Positions 1 to 6,005 are shown, counted from the first letter of the stretch. The stretch is 11,742 bases of DNA from Actinomycetota bacterium (GCA_005789055.1 SYAA01000328.1:1-11742), one strand, 5' to 3'. Notes: a model not told the origin generated them from the sequence alone. A program made the numbers and translations.

Positions 1-76
1 TGATGTCCGCGAGCGGCACCTGCGGGGGAGCCTCGCCGTTCACGCGGGTGGCGATTCCCCGGTGTGCGTTACCCAT
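1..76 (-). CDS. cyp124: Cytochrome P450, CYP124-type, N-terminal fragment
   Basis: Only the first 25 codons are in the window; the gene runs off the left edge. The visible protein begins MGNAHRGIATRVNGEAPPQV and continues PLADI. It matches the remembered start of M. tuberculosis CYP124 (Rv2266), including the IATRVNG block and the P-x-V-P-x-ADI block that precedes the first helix. CYP124 family enzymes omega-hydroxylate methyl-branched lipids such as phytanic acid and can also oxidise the sterol side-chain terminus, using ferredoxin electrons in the cytosol. The start at 76 (ATG) lies 38 bp after the stop of the SRPBCC gene on the same strand, so the two are probably one transcript. No strong ribosome site is visible. 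The heme-binding region is outside the window, so the family call rests on the N-terminus alone. Confidence 0.8.
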   Translation of the reverse strand, partial: MGNAHRGIATRVNGEAPPQVPLADI

Positions 77-114
77 GCTTGACGTTCCGTCCTGTGAAGG
101 TGATCGAAAAGACC

Positions 115-576
115 CTACGACTGTTCTTCGACAACATTCTTGATGCGTTCCAGGGTGGTGCGCATGTCGCGCAGGTTGCGGCGTTCCCGAAGGAATCCCC
201 CGAACACCCGGAACACCGAGACCAACGGTGAACTGATCATCCGGAACGACTCCGTGACGTCGGTGCCGTCATCGCGCGGCGTCAACCGATAGTGCCAATT
301 GTTAACCGCGGTGTCGCCCGGGCCCAGCACCGCGAACCCGAATTCGCGGCCGGGTTCGCAGGCGGTGACCCGGCAGGTGGTCCAGTACACCGGACCGATC
401 TCGTTGCGGCGGACGTGTCCGCGGAACTTGGCGCCCAGGGCGGGACCGGTGGCGCCGTCAAGCCATTCCGATTCGAACACCTCCGGAGAGAACCGCCCGG
501 TGTTACGGACATCGGCGATCAGATCCCAGATCTTTTCAGCCGGAGCTGCCATGCGGACAGTGACGGAACCCTTCAT
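115..576 (-). CDS. SRPBCC (polyketide cyclase/START-like) family protein
   Basis: This 153-residue protein has the layout of the SRPBCC helix-grip fold: an opening strand (VTVRMAAPAEKIWDLIADV), the W-D-L-I helix, a middle strand run with YWTTCRVTACEPGREFGF, then a C-terminal helix with FGGFLRERRNLRDMRTTL. Proteins of this fold bind hydrophobic ligands in a central cavity; no catalytic residue can be assigned. I chose the ATG at 576 because the homology begins there and because a TAGGAT -10 element lies exactly 7 nt before it, as in a leaderless transcript; a longer frame to 603 adds nine residues that look non-homologous. It is 38 bp upstream of the CYP124-type gene on the same strand and divergent from a second SRPBCC gene. 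A role in delivering or modifying a lipid for the P450 is only a guess. Confidence 0.85.
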   Translation of the reverse strand: MKGSVTVRMAAPAEKIWDLIADVRNTGRFSPEVFESEWLDGATGPALGAKFRGHVRRNEIGPVYWTTCRVTACEPGREFGFAVLGPGDTAVNNWHYRLTPRDDGTDVTESFRMISSPLVSVFRVFGGFLRERRNLRDMRTTLERIKNVVEEQS

Positions 577-608
577 GGCCCCGATCCTAGGCCGTAGCGT
601 CATCCGGT
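577..608. promoter_or_regulatory. Back-to-back leaderless promoters of the two SRPBCC genes
   Basis: The two start codons are 32 bp apart. On the minus strand TAGGAT (584-589) lies 7 nt before the ATG at 576. On the plus strand TAGCGT (595-600) lies 8 nt before the GTG at 609. Both fit the mycobacterial TANNNT -10 element, and the spacing would place transcription initiation on or next to the start codon. No Shine-Dalgarno sequence is visible for either gene, which agrees with leaderless translation. The -35 regions would lie inside the opposite coding sequence. Confidence 0.6.
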
Positions 609-1004
609 GTGGGTTCCGCTCGGTGGCCGCTGGCCGTAGAACGCTTCATCGCCGCCCCGCCGCCGGCTGTGTGGGACCTGTTGGTCGACGTGTCGGCCTG
701 GCCGCGGTGGGGGCCGTCGGTACGCCGCGCGACGTTGGCCGACCAGGCCCACGAACTCGCACTCGGGGTCCAAGGCGATGTCTGGACGCCGGCGGGGCTG
801 CGGGTGCCCTTCGTGATCACTGAGTTCGATCCAGGCAGGCGATGGACCTGGAAAGTCGCCGGTGTTCCTGCCACCGGGCACCAAGTGACCGCTGCTCCCG
901 GCGGTTGTCAGGTCCGATTCGAGGTGCCGTGGTGGGCCAGTGCCTATCTTCCGGTCTGCTCGGTGGCACTGAGGCGAATCGAGAGACTGGTGCTCAATCT
1001 ATGA
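609..1004 (+). CDS. SRPBCC family protein, second copy
   Basis: This 131-residue protein opens with an SRPBCC strand-helix pair (LAVERFIAAPPPAVWDLLVDV) and a W-P-R-W motif, continues with an IxxFDPGRRWTWKVAG strand typical of the family, and ends with a hydrophobic C-terminal helix. It is unlike its neighbour in sequence but has the same fold signature, so the pair may be old paralogues or simply two members of a common family. The start is a GTG at 609, preceded by a TAGCGT -10 box and no ribosome site. The frame closes with TGA at 1002-1004, 34 bp before the convergent chorismate mutase gene ends. Ligand and reaction are unknown. It is slightly short for the family (usually about 140-160 residues), mainly in the C-terminal helix. 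Confidence 0.8.
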   Translation: MGSARWPLAVERFIAAPPPAVWDLLVDVSAWPRWGPSVRRATLADQAHELALGVQGDVWTPAGLRVPFVITEFDPGRRWTWKVAGVPATGHQVTAAPGGCQVRFEVPWWASAYLPVCSVALRRIERLVLNL

Positions 1005-1038
1005 GGTTCGATTCGGGGGACCATTCCGGGGGGACGAT

Positions 1039-1593
1039 TCAGGTCTGACAATAGGAACGGGTGGCGGACTCGAGTGCCTGCCGCAAAAGCGGATCGAGTT
1101 GGCGGGCCTGGCCGACAGCGTTCCGGGCGGCGTCCAACAGGATCGGACAATCAGGTGCACCCAACACCGGCCAGACCGCAGCGATCAGTGCGACCATGCG
1201 GCCGTTGAGTCCGTCGATCAAGGCTCGTGAGGCCCCCAGATCGGGGGCCGAAACCGGTGCGGTTGTCGGGTCGAGCTTCCACGCCGAGAATCTGCTGTAC
1301 TGAATCGCCTCGGTGGCATTGATCTGATCGGTGAAAAGAGTGGTCACGTAATCACCGGGGACGCCGGCTGTTTCGGCATCGGCCGATACGGTCTCCAACA
1401 CCTGCTGCACCCGGGCAGGGTCGGTGATCGCCGCCCCGGTGAGCCACTTGGTGGCTGCCACCGGGTCGGCGGTCTGCAATCGTTGCGTGGCGGCGTCGAT
1501 CAGTTCGAACAGGGGTGTGCCAGGCTGAGTCGGGCTATCGTCGGCCCTCGCCAGCGGCAGCGGCCCGTTCAGGGTCAGCCCGATAACCAACAA
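1039..1593 (-). CDS. Secreted chorismate mutase, AroQ-gamma class (Rv1885c-like)
   Basis: The product rearranges chorismate to prephenate and belongs to the exported all-helical AroQ-gamma class. Against remembered M. tuberculosis Rv1885c the active-site residues are kept: Arg38 (Arg49), Lys49 (Lys60), Arg61 (Arg72), Thr94 (Thr105) and Arg123 (Arg134). Glu109 is replaced by Gln98. Cys149 and Cys182 match the Cys160-Cys193 disulfide, which supports export. The N-terminus has a hydrophobic stretch ending LARA before the mature DDS. The coordinates use the TTG at 1593, the nearest conventional start (184 residues). That version lacks a basic signal-peptide n-region; nine codons upstream in the same frame, a CTG at 1620 would restore SNRPRWAA and sits 8 nt after GAAGGGG. 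The gene follows the PepA-like protease on the same strand, overlapping its stop if the CTG is used. The biological role of exported chorismate mutase is not settled. Confidence 0.92.
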   Translation of the reverse strand: MLVIGLTLNGPLPLARADDSPTQPGTPLFELIDAATQRLQTADPVAATKWLTGAAITDPARVQQVLETVSADAETAGVPGDYVTTLFTDQINATEAIQYSRFSAWKLDPTTAPVSAPDLGASRALIDGLNGRMVALIAAVWPVLGAPDCPILLDAARNAVGQARQLDPLLRQALESATRSYCQT

Positions 1594-1616
1594 TGCCGCC
1601 CAGCGGGGTCGGTTGC

Positions 1617-2699
1617 TCAGCCGACCGGCCCCTTCGCCAGCACCAGGGGAGCGTTGCGGGGGATCCCGCCGCGGTCCACCCAGGTGAGCATGACGATATC
1701 GCCGGGCTTGCGCCGGTTCATCACGGTGGACAGGTCCGCCGCCGAGGCGATCACGAGCCCGTCGACGGCGGTGATCACGTCGCCATCGAACAGACCGATC
1801 TGCTGGGCCGGGGTGTTCGGCAGGACCTGGCGCACGACCGCGCCCGGGGGCCCGGCGCGCAGGAGCGACGAGTCGGCGATCGCGACGCCGATGAACGCCG
1901 TGTCACCGATGTGGATCGAATCCGAGGCCGCACCCGCGCGGATCTGATTGGCGATGGCCAGTGCCCGGTCGATCGGGATCGCGAACCCCTCTCCGCCGGT
2001 GACCCCGTCCATCCGATAGGTGAGGGTGGCGGCTACATTGACCCCCACCACCTGCCCGGCACTGTTGACCAGCGGACCACCGGAATCACCCGGCCGGATG
2101 TCGGCGGCCACCCGAATCAGGTCGTAGAGTTCCCTCGCGCCGCCGCCGGCCTCGTTGGTGGCGCGTACCGACGCGCCGATCTGGGTGATCGCGCCCGGCG
2201 CATAGCTCGGCGGCGCGCCGGGGCCGTTGGAGTTGCCGATGGCCGCAATCGGGTCCCCGACCGCAAGTGTCGATGAGGTTCCGAGGATTGCGGTCGGGAG
2301 GCCCGCGGCTCCGCGTAAGCGCACCAGTGCGATGTCGTTGGCGCGATCGAATCCGATGACGTCGACCGGGTAGGTCCGGCTGTTTGCCAGGCTCACCGCG
2401 GTGATCTCGGTGCCGCCCTCGATGACGTGGTTGTTGGTCAGCACCTCGCCGTCGGGATTCAGCAGGATTCCGGTGCCGGCCCCGGTGGCGCCCTGGTAGC
2501 TCATGGTGGTGTTGATGTCGACGAGACCGGGGACCACCTGACTGAGCAGCGCCGATTGGTCCAGGGGCGCCCGCGGTGAGGGGGTCGGCGATGCCGAGCC
2601 GGGTGCGGCAATCACGCCACCGAGCATCATCAACACCGCCAACACACCGCTCAGGCGGCGTGCCAGGCGGCCCGAGGCCAACGGACGTGGTGCGCGCAT
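1617..2699 (-). CDS. pepA: Secreted trypsin-like serine protease with PDZ domain (PepA/HtrA family)
   Basis: This 360-residue protein has a basic n-region (RAPRPLASGRLARRL) and hydrophobic core giving a signal peptide to about residue 36, a trypsin-like domain (about 48-255) and a PDZ domain (about 265-350). The catalytic triad is His91 in TNNHVI, Asp122 in NDIALV and Ser206 in PGDSGGP. Length and sequence track M. tuberculosis PepA (Rv0125), including the GAGTGI, GNSNG and GFAIPI blocks. HtrA-type enzymes act outside the membrane in protein quality control or processing. I chose ATG 2699 because the signal peptide begins there; the frame is open to 2921, but that part overlaps the divergent neighbour and looks like shadow sequence. 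It is the first gene of a likely two-gene unit with chorismate mutase. No strong ribosome site precedes it. Other mycobacterial HtrA members are alternatives, but they normally carry a larger N-terminal membrane region. Confidence 0.92.
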   Translation of the reverse strand: MRAPRPLASGRLARRLSGVLAVLMMLGGVIAAPGSASPTPSPRAPLDQSALLSQVVPGLVDINTTMSYQGATGAGTGILLNPDGEVLTNNHVIEGGTEITAVSLANSRTYPVDVIGFDRANDIALVRLRGAAGLPTAILGTSSTLAVGDPIAAIGNSNGPGAPPSYAPGAITQIGASVRATNEAGGGARELYDLIRVAADIRPGDSGGPLVNSAGQVVGVNVAATLTYRMDGVTGGEGFAIPIDRALAIANQIRAGAASDSIHIGDTAFIGVAIADSSLLRAGPPGAVVRQVLPNTPAQQIGLFDGDVITAVDGLVIASAADLSTVMNRRKPGDIVMLTWVDRGGIPRNAPLVLAKGPVG

Positions 2700-2817
2700 A
2701 CCGTTAACTTTGCCTGATAAACGGCGAAACGGCGAAAAACTCGCCGCAGGCACCGCGCCACGTGTCTGGCACCCGACCGGTAACATCGCCGTTATCGCTG
2801 ACCTGGGCGAGGAAACC
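2700..2817. promoter_or_regulatory. Divergent intergenic region, protease / membrane protein
   Basis: These 118 bp separate two divergent start codons. For the rightward gene TAACAT (2781-2786) is a reasonable -10 element, and GAGGAA lies 5 nt before its ATG. For the leftward protease the region next to the start is AT-richer (GTTAAC at 2703-2708), but I see no clear -10 or Shine-Dalgarno sequence. No operator palindrome was recognised. Confidence 0.35.
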
Positions 2818-3381
2818 ATGAATCGCGACAGCCTCCGCTCCCGACCGTATCCGCTGCTCATTGCGGCATCCCTGGTGATGTCCCTGGTGCTGGGTGCGAC
2901 CTTCATCACCATGCACCGCATCTATGACCTGCGCGGGCCCGCCGTCGAGGCTCCGGTGCCCCTGACCGATGAGCAAATCCAACAGCAGGTGCTCGAACCG
3001 GCACGTGAGATTGTCAGCACCGCCAGTCTCGAGGCGGTCACCGGGACCTACATCCCGATGTCCTGCGCACCTGAGGATGCGCCGCCGTACCAGGGCACCG
3101 TCTATCTCAACTTCGACCTGCCCACGATCACGAAAACCCCGGCCTTCTTCCGTGCCATGACCCGGGCGCTGACGGCGCGCGGATGGACAGCCGGGTTGCC
3201 GCCGAGTCATCATCCGGGCGGACGAACCATGGCCAAGGACGGAGTCACCGCCGTCTACTACCGCGATCCCGACACCGCTGGCCGGGGCGTGCTCAGGCTC
3301 TACGGGGAATGCCGCAGCATGACCGATCATCGGCGCAATTCCGGTGGTTTCGTCGACATCACCGGATTCCTATCGCGCTGA
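2818..3381 (+). CDS. Membrane-anchored conserved protein of unknown function
   Basis: The 187-residue product has a short basic N-terminus, one hydrophobic segment (about 12-33) and a soluble outer domain, so it is probably anchored in the cytoplasmic membrane facing outward. The outer domain has a helical stretch (about 50-70, rich in Gln and Glu) followed by a mixed alpha/beta region with two cysteines, Cys83 in IPMSCAPE and Cys165 in YGECRS, that could form a disulfide. I recognise no catalytic motif and no named family. The ATG at 2818 is preceded at good distance by GAGGAA and starts just before the membrane segment; the longer frame from 2710 adds residues without signal-peptide character. 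It is divergent from the protease, and fdxA follows 110 bp downstream behind its own promoter, so it is likely a single-gene unit. Confidence 0.8.
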   Translation: MNRDSLRSRPYPLLIAASLVMSLVLGATFITMHRIYDLRGPAVEAPVPLTDEQIQQQVLEPAREIVSTASLEAVTGTYIPMSCAPEDAPPYQGTVYLNFDLPTITKTPAFFRAMTRALTARGWTAGLPPSHHPGGRTMAKDGVTAVYYRDPDTAGRGVLRLYGECRSMTDHRRNSGGFVDITGFLSR

Positions 3382-3416
3382 ACGGCGTGTGGCCGGGCAC
3401 CCTATGGGCTGACACC

Positions 3417-3436
3417 GTGTGGACTTAAGTCCCGGT
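3417..3436. promoter_or_regulatory. DosR-like operator upstream of fdxA
   Basis: The centre is a perfect 12-bp palindrome, GGACTTAAGTCC (3421-3432), followed by a further C. Against the DosR consensus TTSGGGACTWWAGTCCCSAA, 16 of 20 positions agree (mismatches at positions 1, 4, 19 and 20). The centre lies 65 bp before the fdxA ATG, which is probably also the transcription start. M. tuberculosis fdxA (Rv2007c) is a known DosR-regulon gene, so the site agrees with the gene behind it. Confidence 0.75.
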
Positions 3437-3479
3437 TTCGGGGGGCCTCCGGCCCGTGTCTGAGACGGCTCGTCACACA

Positions 3480-3491
3480 TACAGTCGGTCT
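3480..3491 (+). promoter_or_regulatory. Leaderless -10 element of fdxA
   Basis: TACAGT (3480-3485) fits TANNNT and lies 6 nt before the ATG at 3492. There is no Shine-Dalgarno sequence between them, so a leaderless transcript starting at or beside the start codon is the simplest reading. Confidence 0.5.
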
Positions 3492-3830
3492 ATGACCTAC
3501 GTGATCACCAGCGCGTGCGTGGACGTCAAGCACAAAGCCTGCGCCGCCGAATGTCCGGTCGACTGCATCTATGAGGGCGACCGCACCATGTACATCAATG
3601 CCGAGGAGTGCGTCGACTGCGGGGCCTGCCGACTGCTGTGCGAGGTCGACGCAATCTTCTACGAGGACGACCTCCCCGACAGCGAACGGGCATTCCTGGC
3701 CGACAACGCCGCATTCTTCAGCGAGGTGCTACCGGGTCGGCAGGCCCCGTTGGGCGCACCGGGTGGTGCCGCTGGCACCGGCCCCCTCGGTGTCGATACG
3801 CCGTTCGTCGCGGCTCTGCCGCGCCAATAA
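3492..3830 (+). CDS. fdxA: 7Fe ferredoxin FdxA
   Basis: This 112-residue electron carrier matches M. tuberculosis FdxA (Rv2007c, about 114 residues) through its whole length, including the non-ferredoxin tail with NAAFFSEVLPGR, PLGAPGGAA and GVDTPFVAALP. All seven ligands expected for a 3Fe-4S plus 4Fe-4S protein are present: Cys9, Cys17 and Cys50 for the first cluster; Cys21, Cys40, Cys43 and Cys46 for the second. Cys25 is the extra cysteine usual in FdxA. The residue after Cys50 is Glu rather than the common Pro. The ATG at 3492 begins the conserved MTYVI start; the frame upstream to 3456 runs through the promoter. A DosR-like box and a leaderless -10 element precede it, suggesting induction by hypoxia or nitric oxide. 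Its physiological partner is unknown; the P450 genes in this window are possible acceptors. A 20-bp direct repeat covers its last codons. Confidence 0.93.
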   Translation: MTYVITSACVDVKHKACAAECPVDCIYEGDRTMYINAEECVDCGACRLLCEVDAIFYEDDLPDSERAFLADNAAFFSEVLPGRQAPLGAPGGAAGTGPLGVDTPFVAALPRQ

Positions 3831-3855
3831 GCGGGCGTCACGGCTCTGCCGCGCC
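3806..3855. repeat. 20-bp direct repeat over the fdxA 3' end, period 30
   Basis: The 20 bases at 3806-3825 recur at 3836-3855 with one difference (G/A at the fifth base). The first copy encodes the last residues of FdxA before its stop at 3828-3830; the second lies downstream of the stop. The shared core is CGGCTCTGCCGCGCC. Confidence 0.85.
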
Positions 3856-3974
3856 TTCTACACTGGAAACACCCGCGAGAAGAAATGTAATTTGCTGCAG
3901 TTCATGGTTTGCTGTATTTCACGGTGAGCGGATCAATACCTCGGCGCGAGCGGATCAATCCAGGACAGGGAGCA
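3831..3974 (+). promoter_or_regulatory. fdxA-ldtA intergenic region with AT-rich promoter-like segment and 12-bp direct repeats
   Basis: After the repeat at the fdxA end comes an AT-rich segment (about 3882-3920), unusual for this GC-rich window. In it TTGCTG (3892-3897) and TATTTC (3915-3920) are 17 bp apart, an imperfect -35/-10 pair. Downstream, GAGCGGATCAAT occurs at 3926-3937 and again at 3948-3959, a 22-bp period. A ribosome site (CAGGGAG) ends just before the ATG at 3975. If the promoter guess is right, the two repeats lie in the 5' leader of the L,D-transpeptidase mRNA. Confidence 0.45.
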
Positions 3975-4730
3975 ATGGCCAGAGCATTTCGACGCATGAT
4001 CGCCGCAGCGGGAATCGCCCTCGTCGCGGTGACAGCATCAGCGCCGACGAGCCTGGCCGGCATAGCCCCGTCGGTGTCGGCAGCCACCGTGGCTTCGGTG
4101 CGGCCCATCAATGGCCAGACGGTCGGTGTCGCGCATCCGATCATCGTGACCTTCACCAAGCCCGTCGCCGATCGGCGGTCAGCCGAGGCATCCATCACCG
4201 TGACCTCACCTGCACACCTCACCGGCAAGTTCCAATGGCTTGACGACAAAGTCGTGCAGTGGGTGCCCGATCAATTCTGGCCCGCGCACTCCCGGATCAC
4301 GTTGCTCGCTGGCGGGACCCGCCGTAGCTTCGGCACCGGGGCGACCGTGCTCGGCGTGGGCAAGATTTCGGCGCATACCTTCACGGTGAGCATCGATGGC
4401 GTGATCATGCGTCAGATGCCGACGTCATTCGGCAAGCCCAGGTTCGCCACGCCGGTCGGTTCGTTCACCGTGTTGGAGAAGTACAAGTCAATCGTGATGG
4501 ACTCGCGCACCATCGGGATCCCGCTGGAAGACCCGGAGGGTTACAAGCTGACCGTGGCCGACGCAGTCCGGATCACCTGGGGCGGCGTGTACGTGCACTC
4601 GGCTCCGTGGTCGGTGGGTTCGCAGGGCTACGCCAACGTCAGCCACGGCTGCATCAACCTGGGGCCCGACAATGCCCTCTGGTATTTCAACCAGGTGGGC
4701 ATCGGCGACCCTGTCGTCATCAACTGGTAG
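3975..4730 (+). CDS. ldtA: L,D-transpeptidase, LdtA/LdtMt1 type
   Basis: The enzyme forms 3-3 cross-links between peptidoglycan stems in the cell wall, the carbapenem-sensitive route that bypasses penicillin-binding proteins. The 251-residue length equals that of M. tuberculosis LdtMt1 (Rv0116c). Residues 1 to about 36 form an export signal, about 38-125 an immunoglobulin-like domain (VGVAHPIIVTFTKPV), and about 130-251 the YkuD catalytic domain. The active-site motif is HSAPW with His208, followed by SHGCINL with His224 and nucleophile Cys226, the same number as in LdtMt1. The ATG at 3975 follows an AGGGAG ribosome site and begins the signal peptide; extending to 3909 adds an implausible leader. 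It ends 9 bp from the convergent CYP125 gene, and its last bases are part of a 20-bp tandem duplication. Confidence 0.94.
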   Translation: MARAFRRMIAAAGIALVAVTASAPTSLAGIAPSVSAATVASVRPINGQTVGVAHPIIVTFTKPVADRRSAEASITVTSPAHLTGKFQWLDDKVVQWVPDQFWPAHSRITLLAGGTRRSFGTGATVLGVGKISAHTFTVSIDGVIMRQMPTSFGKPRFATPVGSFTVLEKYKSIVMDSRTIGIPLEDPEGYKLTVADAVRITWGGVYVHSAPWSVGSQGYANVSHGCINLGPDNALWYFNQVGIGDPVVINW

Positions 4731-4758
4731 CGCCCGGGATCAACTGGTAGCGCTCGGG
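4719..4758. repeat. 20-bp tandem duplication spanning both stop codons of ldtA and the CYP125 gene
   Basis: The 20 bases at 4719-4738 are repeated head to tail at 4739-4758 with one C/T difference. The first copy holds the last codons and TAG of the L,D-transpeptidase (4728-4730). The second holds the TGA (4740-4742) and last codons of the convergent P450. Each copy contains a stop in both required frames, so the duplication left both proteins nearly unchanged. Confidence 0.92.
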
Positions 4759-6005
4759 ACTGGGCCACTCCGGGACCCGGTGTAGTCGACGTTCCAGTGC
4801 TTGATGCCATTGAGCCAACCCGAGCGCAGCCGTTCGGGCTTGCCGAGCGGAGTTAGGTCGGGCATGGCGTCAGCGATGGCGTTGAACATCAGGTCGATGG
4901 TCATTCGGGCCAGGTTGGCGCCAATGCAGTAGTGGGCGCCGGTGCCGCCGAATCCCACGTGCGGATTGGGGTCGCGCATGATGTTGAACGCCATCGGATC
5001 GTCGAATACCTCTTCGTCGAAATTGGCCGAGCGGTAGACCATGACCACCCGTTGGCCCTTCTTGATCTTCACCCCGCCGAGTTCGGTGTCGGCCAGCGCG
5101 GTGCGCTGAAAAGATGTCACCGGCGTGGCCCATCGGACTATTTCGTCGACGGCGGTGGCGGGCCGTAGCTTCTTGTAGAGCTCCCACTGGTCACCGAACT
5201 CGGTGAAGGCGTGCATTCCGTGGGTGATCGAATTGCGGGTCGTCTCGTTGCCGGCCACCGCGAGCAGGATGACGAAGAATCCGAATTCGTCGTCGGAGAG
5301 TTTGTGTCCCTCGACGTCGGCCTGCACCAGTTTGGTGACCAGGTCGTCGCGCGGGTTGGCGCTGCGGTCGGCGGCCATTTGCATGGCGTACATGATCAAC
5401 TCCACGGACGCGCCGATCGCGTCGTTGGACGCAAACTCCGGATCGACATCGCCAACCATTTGGTTGGACCAGTCGAAGAGTTTCTTGCGCTCGTCCTGTG
5501 GTACCCCCATGAGCCCGGCAATGGCCTGGAGCGGCAGTTCGCAGGAGACTTGTTCGACGAAGTCCCCGGAGCCCTGCTGCGCCGCAGCTTCGGCGATGGC
5601 GCCGGCCCGCTCGCGAAGCTCGGCGCGAAGCAGTTCGATGGCGCGGGGCGTGAAAGCGCGGGAGATGATCTTGCGCAAGTGGGTGTGATGCGGGGCGTCC
5701 ATGTTGAGCAGCACGAACTTCCCGCGCTCGATCTGCTCTTCGACAGTGCCCTCCCGGTAGCGCGGTAGCGCGGTCTTCTCCTGGCTGGAGAACACATCAC
5801 TGCGGCGTGAGATCTCCTTGACATCGCGGTGCTTGGTCACCACCCAGTAGCCGCCGTCGTCGAATCCGCCCACACCAAGGGGTTGCTCGTTCCACCAGAT
5901 TGGGGCAGTCCTGCGCAGCTCGGCGAGTTCTTCGATCGGCAGGCGTTCAGCGTGAATGTCGGGGTCGGTGAAGTCGAACCCCGGCGGCAGATTGGGGCCG
6001 GCCAT
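4740..6005 (-). CDS. cyp125: Cytochrome P450, CYP125-type steroid C26 monooxygenase
   Basis: The 421-residue protein aligns closely with remembered M. tuberculosis CYP125A1 (Rv3545c), which oxidises the terminal methyl of cholesterol or cholest-4-en-3-one to start side-chain breakdown. Shared blocks include PNLPPGFDFTDP at the start, LNMDAPHHTHLRKIISR, DFVEQVSCELPLQAIAGL, and ERLRSGWLNGIKHW near the end. The I-helix oxygen-activation motif is AGNETT (251-256), the K-helix ExxR is Glu288-Arg291, and the heme ligand is Cys360 in GFGGTGAHYCIG. ATG 6005 is preceded by GAGGAG at 6 nt. The frame is open to 6296, but that extension is a shadow of the next gene's repeats. The C-terminal tail after YTG (410) is partly encoded by the tandem duplication. 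Unlike what is reported for M. tuberculosis cyp125, no KstR site is visible upstream; two palindromes are. Paralogues in the CYP125 subfamily are an alternative to the orthologue. Confidence 0.93.
   Translation of the reverse strand: MAGPNLPPGFDFTDPDIHAERLPIEELAELRRTAPIWWNEQPLGVGGFDDGGYWVVTKHRDVKEISRRSDVFSSQEKTALPRYREGTVEEQIERGKFVLLNMDAPHHTHLRKIISRAFTPRAIELLRAELRERAGAIAEAAAQQGSGDFVEQVSCELPLQAIAGLMGVPQDERKKLFDWSNQMVGDVDPEFASNDAIGASVELIMYAMQMAADRSANPRDDLVTKLVQADVEGHKLSDDEFGFFVILLAVAGNETTRNSITHGMHAFTEFGDQWELYKKLRPATAVDEIVRWATPVTSFQRTALADTELGGVKIKKGQRVVMVYRSANFDEEVFDDPMAFNIMRDPNPHVGFGGTGAHYCIGANLARMTIDLMFNAIADAMPDLTPLGKPERLRSGWLNGIKHWNVDYTGSRSGPVPSATS

Noticed and set aside
299..823. Long plus-strand frame across the two SRPBCC genes
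   Set aside because: It is antisense to one SRPBCC gene and out of frame with the other; its Arg/Pro/Gly-rich composition is typical of shadow frames in GC-rich DNA.
3442..3455. Second DosR box upstream of fdxA
   Set aside because: Only about 9 of 14 core positions agree and the central bases differ; the position is suggestive but the sequence is too weak to list as a site.
4731..4739. Bidirectional terminator between ldtA and the CYP125 gene
   Set aside because: Only 9 bp separate the stops, and I see no stem-loop with a U-tract there; the notable structure is the tandem duplication.
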